The notes beneath the pieces were generated by a model. It made no database searches, had not been told where the DNA came from, and worked only from the letters and a program-made list of their open reading frames with translations. 64,000 nucleotides of DNA from Brachynemurus nebulosus (taxonomy: Eukaryota; Arthropoda; Insecta; Neuroptera; Myrmeleontidae), in the NCBI GenBank assembly GCA_035578155.1, contig JAPWDM010000005.1, positions 12,118,832 through 12,182,831 on the forward strand, written 5' to 3'. This document shows positions 25,880 to 36,100 of the stretch, in pieces. Position 1 is the first letter of the stretch. Each line of letters begins with the position of its first letter. The translations under genes were made by a program, and so were the position numbers.

Positions 25880-26860
25880 AAATCACGTTTGAATACACGT
25901 TTTGTTGCTAAATTTTACCAAAAAAATTAGTAGTTTTCGATTGTGCGAACTAAATTTTTTTCAGCTGGGGGGTGGAATTAATTTTGCTTAAAATTTAACA
26001 CAGAGCTCAAACCCAAATATATTATATAAAATAATGAAGATGAATCGGGAGATTTGGAATTGATTGAATCATTTTAGCAAACATTATCAAATATGACAAA
26101 GGAAGTCACTGAATACACCAAATAATAAGCGATAAATGTAATGTACCTATAATGAAAAAAAGCATTAATGTATCAATGCGCACGTAATACGCATACAAAA
26201 TTTTCACGATTAAATTTGGGACTGGAAATTTAAAAAAAAAAAAAAAAAAAAAACATTAATACAACATTGAATGCTACCTTTGTATTTATCTTTCACTTTA
26301 TATTACAGATAAATCAGATATAAATACACATTATATGAAACATGTTATGTATGTTATCAAACACTATACGTAGCCAAAACACCAAAATGCGCTTATTTTG
26401 TAGGAAGAAAATGTTCAATATCAGTATGAATGTATTTTAATGTGGATATTAAAAGACTATTAATCATATAAAATATTTCATAAATGTCAAAAATTATTAC
26501 ATAACTAACAATGGCGCAATATCAAACTATATAACAATAATAATATCAATTTTAGAACCCAATTCATAGACACGTTTCGCTCCTATTGTTTGTTATTATC
26601 ATGTAACACGCATCTAACTCAACGCACGTATGTATGTATGTACTTATGTATTGCACAGTAGAACGCAACACGGCAGTCAGTAGCTCTAGCTAGATGTAAT
26701 AAATATGGTATCGCATCATATATAAATAAATTGTACAATACCGGACAATAATTTGTTGATGTCATATGAAAAATTTTCCAAAAGTAAGTGACAGGTTTCT
26801 AGTTAGTTTTAAAGGAAAAACAATTTTTTTTTTTGTTATTTAAGTATTGATTTGATTTTG
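25880..26860. other. AT-rich DNA, no gene seen
   Basis: It contains a poly(A) run at about 26231-26253. No other feature was recognised. Confidence 0.5.
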
Positions 26861-26865
26861 CACCA

Positions 26866-27657
26866 TACACGGAGAGAAAAATCATATAATTTTTGTAGAT
26901 AAAATTTCAGAAAAATTACCATGCTCTCTTATAATGCGTGCGCGATCGACGACCAAAGTAAAAAAAATATTATAGCATGTTATAGTTTAATTCTTGCTGT
27001 CGTACTCTTTCATTTGCGCATCTGACCCGCAACCTTATGTTGCTTGGGCTGTACCTCTAAAAACTTCAAAGATGCCCGATCTTTTCCGACGTTCGATTCT
27101 TAAGATGCATACAAAAATGATTGGCAACTATTCTAATACTGAAGATAGTGAAGTAACAAAATGATGAATTAAACGACGACCATCCGTCCTGTAAGACATT
27201 CTAATGAACACTGCTTCGACACCACACAACGCTACACCAGCAGTGACCAGCTACTTGGAGCACCACCAGTCTGGCTATGTGACCTTCATATATGATTGTG
27301 TTGATACCTTCTGCAGCTTGCCTCGCTATGCGACAGCGTTGGTACCTTCTCTTCCTTTCTTTCTACTATTAGCTTCTTTTGTTCTTTTCTACTTTTCTTA
27401 TATTTTAAGACAGCATGGTAATTTTTGTAAGAAAAACAATTAAAAAATATTTTGCTGTCAGCAATGGAACTTTTTACTGTGCTGTTTTACAAATTTTACA
27501 GAGCTAATATTATGGAAAGAACATTCTATCCTTTAAATTTTCTATGATTAATTATAATATTTATATTTTTACCGTACAAAATTTAATATGTTCGCCTTTT
27601 ACACGTCGATTGTAGTGCTGAGTACAGTAATTTTTATATGAATTTTCTCTCTGTGTA
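26866..27657. mobile_element. Terminal-inverted-repeat element carrying a small ORF
   Basis: The ends read TACACGGAGAGAAAAATCATATAA and, at the right, its inverted, slightly diverged form (TACACAGAGAGAAAATTCATAT). The right-hand 90 bases match the right end of the compact element at 31530-31749 (CCGTACAAAA, ATGTTCGCCT, ACACGTCGATTGTAGT), so both belong to one family. The interior here is larger and less AT-rich, and holds a 79-codon frame. Confidence 0.65.
27204..27443 (+). CDS. Hypothetical 79-residue ORF with one possible membrane segment
   Basis: This frame begins at ATG 27204. Its first half is Thr/Ser/His-rich, and its C-terminal half (about residues 46-68) is a hydrophobic stretch rich in Leu, Phe and Ala, followed by basic residues: a plausible tail anchor or single membrane segment. 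Composition is closer to coding DNA than the surroundings. It lies inside a MITE-like element and could be captured sequence, an exon fragment or a chance frame. No homologue is recognised. Confidence 0.25.
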   Translation: MNTASTPHNATPAVTSYLEHHQSGYVTFIYDCVDTFCSLPRYATALVPSLPFFLLLASFVLFYFSYILRQHGNFCKKNN

Positions 27658-27659
27658 CA

Positions 27660-28690
27660 ACATGGGTTCCCAAAGTGCGAACCGCGAGCCAATAATCTTT
27701 TTTTTTTTTAAATTTAATTATAGTGTCTCAGCATCTGTGACTTCAACCTTTTTTCTTTACTATGAAAACTCCTTATCTACTTTAAATTTAACCTGTGGTC
27801 TGCTTTTACGTGAATCAAGTTTTTAGACGAAAATAACCAAATTCGTTCAGGAAATGTGATTTAATCCCCACATTCGTTTTCAAATATAATAAAAAAACTC
27901 AAAAATAATAAAAAATCCAATATCGAAAACTTATGGAAAGCTTTGAACTGTATGATTGTAGTCTATCAAAAATACGATTTGGGAGCTGTTAAAAATTTGA
28001 TATACGTGAGGACGTCACGAAGCTAAATATTTTTGTTTTTTAAATTAATAGCTACAAAAATTATATGAATCTTGATACTCAGATTTATTCATCAGATTAG
28101 ATAAATATGAGTATCAAAGTTTTAATTATTCTTGAAATAATGGCAACAAAATATTTTTTTGATTTAAAGAAATTCTTCTTTAATCAAAGAAAAGAAATCA
28201 AAGAGATTTTTAATCTTCGAACAAAGAAATCGTTTTGGGAGTGTATAAATCTGAGCATTGATGTACATTGTGTGTTCAATTTTTGACAATCTGTCATTGT
28301 ACCCGAAGTATTAATTTTATAAATTAATAAGTTACAATAACTTATAAGTAACGTTATACGCACTTGTATTTAAAATATCATCAAATTCATTTATCAAATT
28401 ATTATATAACTAATACGACTTTAGAGATGGCTAATTGGTGTGATTGTTCTATTAAAATTCTTAATCAAAATTGATTAATTGATAACAGAGGTTAACGACA
28501 GTAAATCAATTTTTGTATAAAATTTAATTTTTAAAAATAATTTTCACGCAGTATTAATTGATTTATTCAAATAAAATATTGAACTATAGTATACATAATT
28601 TTTGAAAATGATTTTTAACTAATTCCATACACGGCCTAATGGTTCTGCCACTTTTGAAAATTTTAATATATTTTGGTCAGTCGCTCTGGA
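27660..28690. other. AT-rich DNA with old repeat fragments
   Basis: 27662-27690 resembles one hAT-type end (GGGTTCCCAAAGTGCGAACC). 27800-28050 has landmarks of the old family at 5580-6165. I see no gene. Confidence 0.4.
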
Positions 28691-28692
28691 GT

Positions 28693-29095
28693 TACACGGA
28701 GAGGAAAGATGTCGAATATTTAGTGCGTAGCACATTAAAGTGATTCTAAAATTGCTGTTGACTGCCTACACTAAAAAAAGAATACCGTCAAATGGAGCTA
28801 TTTGAAATCGGTTGGGCTATTTGAAACAAAAAAAAAAGATTTAAACTCTTAAAGAAGAGTTTTAAAAAAGATTTAATCTCTTAAAGAACATTCCCTGTTA
28901 AAGACGCATTAACATTATGAATACGTTCAGAAATCAAACAGATATAATAGCTTAAATCATTTTTTTGTTTTGTTTCAAATAGCCCCCCCCCCCTTTTTCA
29001 AATAGCTCCATTTGACGGTAATTTATACAATTATTGGTCTGTGATCACTTTAATGTGCTACACACTAAATATTCGATATTTTTTCTCTGCGTGTA
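28693..29095. mobile_element. MITE with about 52 bp TIRs (outer element)
   Basis: The left end TACACGGAGAGGAAAGATGTC continues CGAATATTTAGTG, then GTAGCACATTAAAGTGAT. The right end is its inverse (ATCACTTTAATGTGCTAC, ACACTAAATATTCGATAT, TTCTCTGCGTGTA). It shares the TACACGGAGAG tip with 26866 and 31530. A second element is nested inside. Confidence 0.7.
28785..29018. mobile_element. Nested TA-flanked MITE
   Basis: 234 bp with ends CCGTCAAATGGAGCTATTTG and the exact inverse at the right. TA lies on each side (28783-28784 and 29019-29020). It also contains a second inverted pair (GGGCTATTTGAAACAAAA). It sits wholly inside the MITE at 28693-29095, so it inserted later. Confidence 0.75.
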
Positions 29096-29401
29096 TCGTC
29101 ATTTTTACTTTTGGATTTTTCTCGATTTTTTCTGGATCTTGTTTATGAAAATCGATTAAATTTAAATTAAAAGTATAACAATAGATCTCATTTATTTTAC
29201 GGGGTATGCAGGCTTCAAGAAATAAAAACAGGACTGGAAGGAAGTTCGTGAGTTCAGAAATAAACTCGGCTAAAAAGATGAATTTTACCTCAGTATCTGT
29301 AAATATTTTGTTCAAAGGTTATATATATATAGATTATTTTATAGTATATTAGTATATTTTATAGTTTATATAGTATTATTTTATAGTGTATATATATATA
29401 T

Positions 29402-29457
29402 TATACTTCGTAAATATACTTTTTGTCCCGTTAGATGGGTCAAATCGAATACTGTGA
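29402..29457 (+). repeat. TTTTGTCCCGTT repeat, second copy
   Basis: Near-identical inverse of 24182-24236. The related stretch at 25646-25690 runs into a tandem array. Confidence 0.6.
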
Positions 29458-29473
29458 AAAATTTATGTGAAAA

Positions 29474-29477
<4 letters not shown>

Positions 29478-29552
<75 letters not shown>
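29478..29552. repeat. (TA)n microsatellite
   Basis: About 75 bases of alternating TA, directly left of the TA-flanked element at 29563. Confidence 0.95.
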
Positions 29553-29561
<9 letters not shown>

Positions 29562-29562
29562 T

Positions 29563-30020
29563 ACTATGTGAGTTTTTCGAGAGTTGCCATTGTTATTACA
29601 GTCAAACCGTTGATTTAATCGAAAAATTGTTCAAATAAGAGCTGTAGATATCGACGGGGGCAACCGATTGCTATAGTCAGGAACTTTAGAGCTCTCATGG
29701 TTTTCGAGCTATGATGCAAACTTATAGATTTTTAAATGGGACTATATATTAATTTTTCGATAAAACTGATCTAATGCATTAATTAACAACATAAATGAGC
29801 AAAAAATTTTTTTTTTACCGAAGTTTAATTTTTAAATTTTTCTCTAATTTATCAGTTAAGCGGTAAAAATATGCATATGTACTTGAGGCTACTTCAACCG
29901 ATAGTGTTTTTCTTGGTTACATTTCCATTAGATCTAAGAAAAGAACCTTTTCCAGTACCATTTCTATCATCAAAATTTGGTTCTAATAGAAATGGCAACT
30001 CTCAAAAAACTCACATGGTA
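29563..30020. mobile_element. TIR element inserted in (TA)n
   Basis: The ends CTATGTGAGTTTTT(C)GAGAG and, inverted at the right, CCATGTGAGTTTTT(T)GAGAG continue into TTGCCATT, giving about 30 bp TIRs. TATA flanks both sides, consistent with a TA target. The interior has no coding potential. Confidence 0.6.
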
Positions 30021-30633
30021 TATTAGGGTGGTCCTTAAAAAGCTAATATTTAAAAATTACTAGGGGCACCCGTTCATTTTGTGGAACAAAATGAAAAAAG
30101 ACTTCCATAAAAATTTTTGATTTTTAGAAAATGTTTTAGGGGTCGCTACCAAGTTTTGAATTTTCAAAATAATCGAAGATTTTTCAAAATTTCTATTAAA
30201 ATTTCATTAAGTTGGTGGGCACCAAAGTGACATTGATTATGAATTAAATAATAAATTAGGACACTACCTTAACTTTTAACTACATATCACTCACTCATAG
30301 CTCATTAAATAGATGTTCTCAGACATGCGTTTTGCAGTGCCATCCAGGCTCTGGGAAAATCTATTTAATAAACTATGAGTGAGTGATATGTAATGAAAAG
30401 TTAATGTAGTGTCCTAATTTATTACTTAAATCATAATCAATGTATTTGATGCTCACGAACTTTATAAAAATTTTGAAAAATCTTCGATTATTTTGAAAAT
30501 TCAAAACTTGGTAGCGACCCCTAAGACATTTTTTAAAAATCTAAAATTTTTATGGAAGTCTTTTTTCATATTGTGGAACAAAATGAACGGGTGCCCCTAG
30601 TAATTTTTAAATATTAGTTTGTTAAGGACCACC

Positions 30634-30640
<7 letters not shown>
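30021..30640. mobile_element. Foldback element with about 290 bp inverted arms
   Basis: The left arm (30021 to about 30313) and right arm (about 30361-30640) are near-complete inverse copies, beginning TATTAGGGTGGTCCTTAA. A spacer of about 47 bases (AGACATGCGTTTTGCAGTGC and on) separates them. It is flanked by TA on both sides, follows immediately on the element at 29563-30020, and is followed by another (TA)n run. It encodes no protein. Confidence 0.85.

Positions 30641-30689
<49 letters not shown>
30637..30689. repeat. (TA)n microsatellite
   Basis: About 52 bases of alternating TA abutting the foldback element. Confidence 0.95.
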
Positions 30690-30690
<1 letters not shown>

Positions 30691-30699
30691 TCAGAATCA

Positions 30700-31529
30700 T
30701 GTTCTACACTTCCAAAAACGGATAGCGCCCCTACTCTCGCCTCATCCCGTTCTTATCGTATAGGCTGTGTAAGTCAGTTGAAAAATTCGACTAAAAAAAT
30801 AACAAGAATTTCCTTACAGTGATATCCTTACTAAAATTTTTAAAGATATTCCCACTTTGCATAATAAATTATGTAAATCACAATGAAAATCACTAATGAC
30901 TACAGAATGCTGCTCTACCGACAAGCTGAAAAGTAAACAGAATCTCTTTTCAAATTTAAATTTCCAATGACAAACTTATAACTACACAAACTAGAAAATA
31001 CAACAACAAAATAGAAAACTTGTTTTTTTTTTGCGAACAAAAACTACCACGCCAGTGTCAATATTCATTTGCCTGTATTTTGTATGATATAAATTAATAA
31101 TAATTTATGCAAGTAATCGTTATTAATCTGCTCAGTCTGTATAGCTACAGTGCTGTGTGCTCGAATGATGTATGTACTACGTAATCTCGTTCGACGGTAG
31201 CTACCTACCTTGCTATTGAATCAACAAAAAAATATTAAAAATTTACATTGATGCATGTATTTACACGTTCAGCTGACAACAACACCTTTTTACTCTATGT
31301 ATATAAATATGAACTATCATTAACACTAGATTATACATCGCGCGGCCTCTTCCCAGTTCCTGTACGTATCTGCGCATTCTCTTGCTATCAACATCCATTA
31401 TTAAACTTTTGATGGTTACTGCATATGTATTTTTATATAGGGGAATATCGTTCAATAGATCAAACATTAAGATCAGACACAAAGTAATTTCGATAACTTC
31501 TACTTAAGCATTAGAATCGTTTCAAGTTC
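30700..31529. other. AT-rich DNA, no gene seen
   Basis: Short frames (for example 31261-31482, minus) lack recognisable domains. Confidence 0.45.
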
Positions 31530-31749
31530 TACACGGAGAGAAAATTCCTATAAAAATTATTGTGCTCATACTACAATCGTCGTATAACAGGCGAACTTAT
31601 CCAATTTTTGTACGGTAAAATTATAAAAATGATAATAATATAACCATAATTTTTTTAATTTGACCGTACAAAAATTAGATATGTTCGCCTGTTACACGTC
31701 GATTGTAGTATGAGCACAGTAATTTTTATAGGAATTTTCTCCGCGTGTA
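31530..31749. mobile_element. Compact 220 bp MITE with about 90 bp TIRs
   Basis: Nearly the whole element is palindromic. The left arm begins TACACGGAGAGAAAATTCCT and the right arm ends with its inverse (ending ...CCGCGTGTA). Arms share ATACTACAATCG(A)CG, GGCGAAC and TTTTTGTACGGT. It is the short relative of the element at 26866-27657. Confidence 0.8.
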
Positions 31750-31974
31750 GTGAAGAGCAGTCAAAGATTTTTGTTGGTTTTGATAAATGTATTGGTGAAA
31801 GTATCTTATGATTGGTCGAAAACTTTTATAGTAGCAACCTTTTCAATATTACCATATTATTTTGCGATCCATTCACTTTAAAACCAGAAAATAGCAGACC
31901 TCATACTTTTTGAATATATCATAAAAAAATCGAATATTTCAGTAGTTATGCTAAATGGTGAGATTTGGCATCTT

Positions 31975-32049
31975 AACCAGGAGATCCTGGGTTCGATTCC
32001 CGGCCGATCCGCATAATTTTTTCAATCACTTTGTGATTTTTAATTTACA
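31975..32049 (+). repeat. tRNA-derived SINE fragment, copy 1
   Basis: It keeps the 3' half of a tRNA-Thr-like head (ACCAGGAGATCC, GGGTTCGATTCCCGG B box, CCGATCCG) and a tail TTTTTTCAATCACTTTGTGA, identical over about 38 bases to the tail of the copy at 39545. The 5' half is missing. Confidence 0.75.
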
Positions 32050-32174
32050 TATGTGGTTTTTGATCATGTTAACCAAAGGAAGTCGAGTGCTTAAAGTTTC
32101 AGTTTAACTGAACGATAAGTGAACATATGAATACTACGTGTATTTTAAATGCAGACAAAAGTCTATCATGCGTA

Positions 32175-32179
32175 GTAGT
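32175..32179. repeat. Target-site duplication, left (GTAGT)
   Basis: GTAGT directly precedes the TGT start of the left LTR and is repeated at 39427-39431. Confidence 0.9.
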
Positions 32180-32673
32180 TGTGGGGCGTTGGTTGAAAGT
32201 CGCTGGTTCTTGTTTTGTTGAAAATGGTTTCCACATAAAACGCACAAATCTTCGATAGCTTCTAATTGTTTGTAATTAACGAAGGACCACCCCTTTGTGG
32301 GGAATAAAACACAAGATATTGATGAATAACTAAACACTGTAATTAGTTGCTTTATTCTTGAATTATAACAAAATAGAAAATGCTTCATAAATAAGTAACA
32401 TAAGTAATGATTATGCACAAATAAGAATAACGGTTAAACAATAATACAACATGTCTTGTTGGTTTGGTGGTCTTTGCTCATCTGACTATTTTGATAGGTT
32501 TGTAATAACATCACACCACGGGAACAACCCGGTCGTTTCGCGTGGCATAGCAGACATAGCGCTTGGTGGCTAGCTGCGTGAAAGTGTATGTATAGGCAGG
32601 TGTTGGCACTCAGTGTACAGACAATTGAATTAGAGACAAATACATTTTTGATTGCAAATACCGAGCCCCAACA
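32180..32673 (-). repeat. BEL/Pao 3' LTR
   Basis: 494 bp, TGT...ACA ended, apparently identical to 38933-39426. On the element's strand, AATAAA (plus-strand TTTATT at 32351-32356) is a polyadenylation signal. An ORF crossing this LTR is a chance frame. Confidence 0.95.
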
Positions 32674-32684
32674 TCCTCCCCCCC
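32674..32684 (-). other. Polypurine tract
   Basis: On the element's strand this reads GGGGGGGAGGA, directly before the 3' LTR, where plus-strand DNA synthesis is primed. Confidence 0.85.
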
Positions 32685-32708
32685 GTTGAAGGAGTGTACT
32701 CCTTCAAC
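32685..32708. other. 24 bp perfect palindrome beside the PPT
   Basis: GTTGAAGGAGT and ACTCCTTCAAC flank a GT centre: an 11 bp perfect stem immediately next to the polypurine tract. Possible roles are structure in the genomic RNA or a host-factor site; neither is shown. Confidence 0.7.
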
Positions 32709-32791
32709 CGAAGAAGAACTTGAGCAAAATTGTAACTCAAAACTGATTAAATGAAAATTGAAATTTTGGAAGATGTAAACATTGCTAATTG

Positions 32792-33142
32792 TTAATTATG
32801 TTGAATTGGTAATGGCGACAATTTCACGATTGGTCGCTTGTATGTGCCGGAAGCCGTTTTAACTAGGGCAACCCGAACACGTCCGTCCGCACCAGGGTAA
32901 ACTTCCACTACACGTCCCAGAGCCCAAGCACCTGGAGGTAGGTTGTCGTCGCGAACGAGAACTAGTGTATTGATTGCTAAATCTGGTTGAACATCCTGCC
33001 ACTTAGGCCGGTGTTGTAGTAATGAGAGATAATCTTTGGACCACTTTGACCAAAATTGTTGCCTCATCTGAGTGATGCGACAATAAACTTTCAAAGAATT
33101 TTCCGTTCTATTCCTTAAGTCTTCCTCCGGCAATTGTTGCAT
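32792..33142 (-). CDS. pol: BEL/Pao pol C-terminal part (integrase tail), out of frame with upstream pol
   Basis: A 116-codon open frame that continues the integrase. It has basic, Trp-rich sequence, then a chromatin/DNA-binding-type fold pattern: a Gln-Pro-Asp-Leu-Ala...Val-Leu-Val-Arg-Asp-Asp segment (about residues 52-64), Pro-Gly-Ala-Trp-x-Leu-Gly-Arg-Val, and a Gly-Arg-Val-Arg-Val strand. This is the usual C-terminal region of BEL/Pao integrases (the DUF5641-type tail). It overlaps the main pol frame but is shifted relative to it. The listed start is merely the first Met after the break, so no independent start is implied. It ends at the natural pol stop, about 85 bases before the palindrome at 32685-32708 and the PPT. 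Confidence 0.85.
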   Translation of the reverse strand: MQQLPEEDLRNRTENSLKVYCRITQMRQQFWSKWSKDYLSLLQHRPKWQDVQPDLAINTLVLVRDDNLPPGAWALGRVVEVYPGADGRVRVALVKTASGTYKRPIVKLSPLPIQHN

Positions 33143-36100
33143 ATAGTCTCCAAGTAGAAAGTGCGAAGGGTTAAATAGGAATAGTCGTTAGGATCACTAG
33201 ATAGAGCGCAGAGTGGGCGCGAATTGAGTACGGATTCAATTTTACAGAGTAAGGTTGACAATTGTTCGAAGGTGAGTGCTGAGTTACCAGCTATTCTGGT
33301 GAGATGGTACTTCACCGATTTTACTGCCGCCTCCCAGATCCCACCCCAGGAGGGACTGTTTGGTGGAATAAACTTCCACACGATTTGTTTGTGAGAGGTG
33401 TACTCAGAAATAGTCTGATTATGGGTATCGTCGCGGAGTAAATCGTACAATCTGTTCATTTCGTTATGAGCACCCCGAAAATTAGTCGCGTTGTCACTAT
33501 AAATTAGGGATGGCGTGCCTCTACGCGCAACGAAACGTGAGAGTGCAGCTAAGAATGCATTGGTAGTGAGATCAGAAACCAACTCTAAGTGTATCGCTTT
33601 TGTAGTTAAGCAAACGAATACGGAAATGTAACCCTTTCCTATTGTAGATTTACGCAAGGAGGAAAGTTTGATGGAGATAGGACCTGCATAGTCCACTCCG
33701 ACGCATTGAAACGCACGAGTAGGGATAACACGTTCCTCTGGCAAGTCCGCCATAATTTGACATAAAGGTGGAGCTTTATATCTATGACACGTAACGCATT
33801 GTAGTATAACACGTTTAATGTTTCTCTTGGCATTTATTGGCCAATACTTCATGCGGAGATTAGCTAGCAAAGTTTGAACGCCAGCATGAAGGAGCTTGAT
33901 ATGTTCGTACCTTATAATCAGATCGGTTACGTGGTGGTGAGAGGGTAGCAAAATTGGATGTTTTTGTTCGAAGGGAACATTTGCATTTTTAAGTCGTCCG
34001 CCCACGCGTATTAGTCCCTTATCGTCTAAAAATGGGTTAAGTTGTTTAAGAGGGCTTTTGCGAAGACTACTGAGGGGTAAATTTTGTTTCATAATGTCAA
34101 TTTCTTGAGAGAAGGTTTCCCGTTGAACCAATTTTAGGATAAGTTGAAGCGAATTGTCTAACTCTTCGGTAGAGAGTAGACCGCAGATTCGATTGTTGGA
34201 TTTACAGTTAGCAGTAAATCGCGTTACATAAGCGAAGGTACGTATGAGACGATTAATGTTTGAAAATCGCTCAAATGTTTGTATCCATTGAGATACGGTT
34301 GATGTAAGGCAAGTTACCTTGCGTAACTCAGGTAATTCCTCACAGGATTGCAATTTTGTAGATTTAGGCCAATTAGTCTGGCATTCGGTTAGCCAGGCAG
34401 GACCATGCCACCAATGGTGTAAAATTGGTATTTCAGAGGGATCTACACCTCGTGAAATAATATCAGCAGGATTGTCTCCTGATGATACGTGATTCCATTG
34501 AAATTGGGCTGTAAGCTCTTGAATTTCCGATACACGATGAGCTACAAAGGTACTCCATTTGTTACTGGAAGAATTTATCCAAGAGAGGACAATAGTTGAG
34601 TCAGTCCATAAATAGACGGAATCTAATTTCAAAGTAGACAAGGCTTTGTACACCCTAGTCGTAAGTTTAGATGCTAGCATCGCGGCGCATAATTCCAGTC
34701 GCGGAATAGACACCGTTTTGAGTGGCGCTACTCGTGATTTGGAACAGATTAAGTTGCTAGTAGTGGTACCGAAGTTGTATACCACACGCAAATAGACACA
34801 AGCCCCATACGCCTTTGACGACGCATCGGAAAAGGCATGTAATTGTATACTAGTTGTATCCTTGTTAATGAATAAGGATCTTGCAATTGCTATATTTTTG
34901 AGTTCATGTACATGGCATTTGAATTTGTGCCAATCGGTTAGAATATCAGATGGCAAACATTCGTCCCATCCTGATTTGATTAACCATATACGTTGCATGA
35001 TTAATTTTGCTTTTATAGTAACTGGAGTTACTAAGCCTAAAGGATCGAAGATTTTAGAAATTTGTGATAAAACTTGTCGTTTAGTGTCACTTTCTGATGA
35101 CATTACGTTTGGGATAGATAAAGAGAATTGATCCTTTGTAGGAGACCAAATCAATCCGAGGGCCTTGATAGCCTGGATTTCTTCAGAGGATTGTTTATCG
35201 CTAACTGGTGATATATGTAAATCGCTTAGTTGTGACGAATAGGTATCATTTGTCTGTGACGACTCAACTTCTGAAATAAGTGAAGGCAAATTGCTATGCC
35301 ATTTGTGGAGTTTGAAACCACCTTGTTTCAACAATTCAATCAATTCTGACTGAAGTAATTTAAGCGTTTGTGGAGAATCAGTACCAGAAAGTACGTCATC
35401 CATGTAAGTGTCTTCTTTTATGACTTTGGATGCGAGAGGGTATTTATGCCCTTCATCTTCCGCAAGTTGCCAAAGACATTTTTGAGCTAAGTATGGTGCA
35501 CATGCTGTGCCGTAAGTAACTGTAACTAGCTGAAGTATTTGAATAAGATCCGATGGTTTATTGCGCCAAAGGATTCGTTGTAAGGGTTGATGACACGATT
35601 TGACTTCTATTTGTCTAAACATTTTGACAATATCGGTTGTGAACACGTAAAGATGCGTTCGAAATCGCAACATGATATCGAATAGATCGCTTTGAATAGT
35701 TGGACCTATCAATAGAACGTCATTTAATGACTTGCCGCTTGTTGTAGGCATAGAGGCATTGAAGACTACGCGTAATTTGGTACTCACGCTTTCGGGTTTA
35801 ATAACCGCATGGTGAGGCATATAGTATGCTACAGATTGCTCTAGATTAGCTTCGTTTGTTTGCAACTGGACAGCGTGTCCTAGTGCTAGATATTCATCTA
35901 TGAATTTCTGATATTCTAGATGAACTTGAGGATTGTGAGCAAGTCTACGTTCTAGACTATAGAATTGGCTTAGAGCCTGTTGATATGAGTTCCCTAAAAT
36001 ATGCTGATAATTTGACACCAATGGTAGTTCCACTTGGTATCTACCATGTGAGTTTCTAGTAGTTGTTTCTCGAAAGATACGCTCACATTGTTTTTCTTCG

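Noticed and set aside
32134..32418. 94-codon minus frame and its near-copy at 38836-39171
   Set aside because: Both lie in the LTRs and are the same chance frame repeated; no known LTR-encoded protein fits.
33639..33833. 64-codon frame inside pol
   Set aside because: Overlaps the integrase in another frame; no independent signal.
34862..35131. 89-codon plus-strand frame
   Set aside because: Antisense to the pol frame of the BEL/Pao element.
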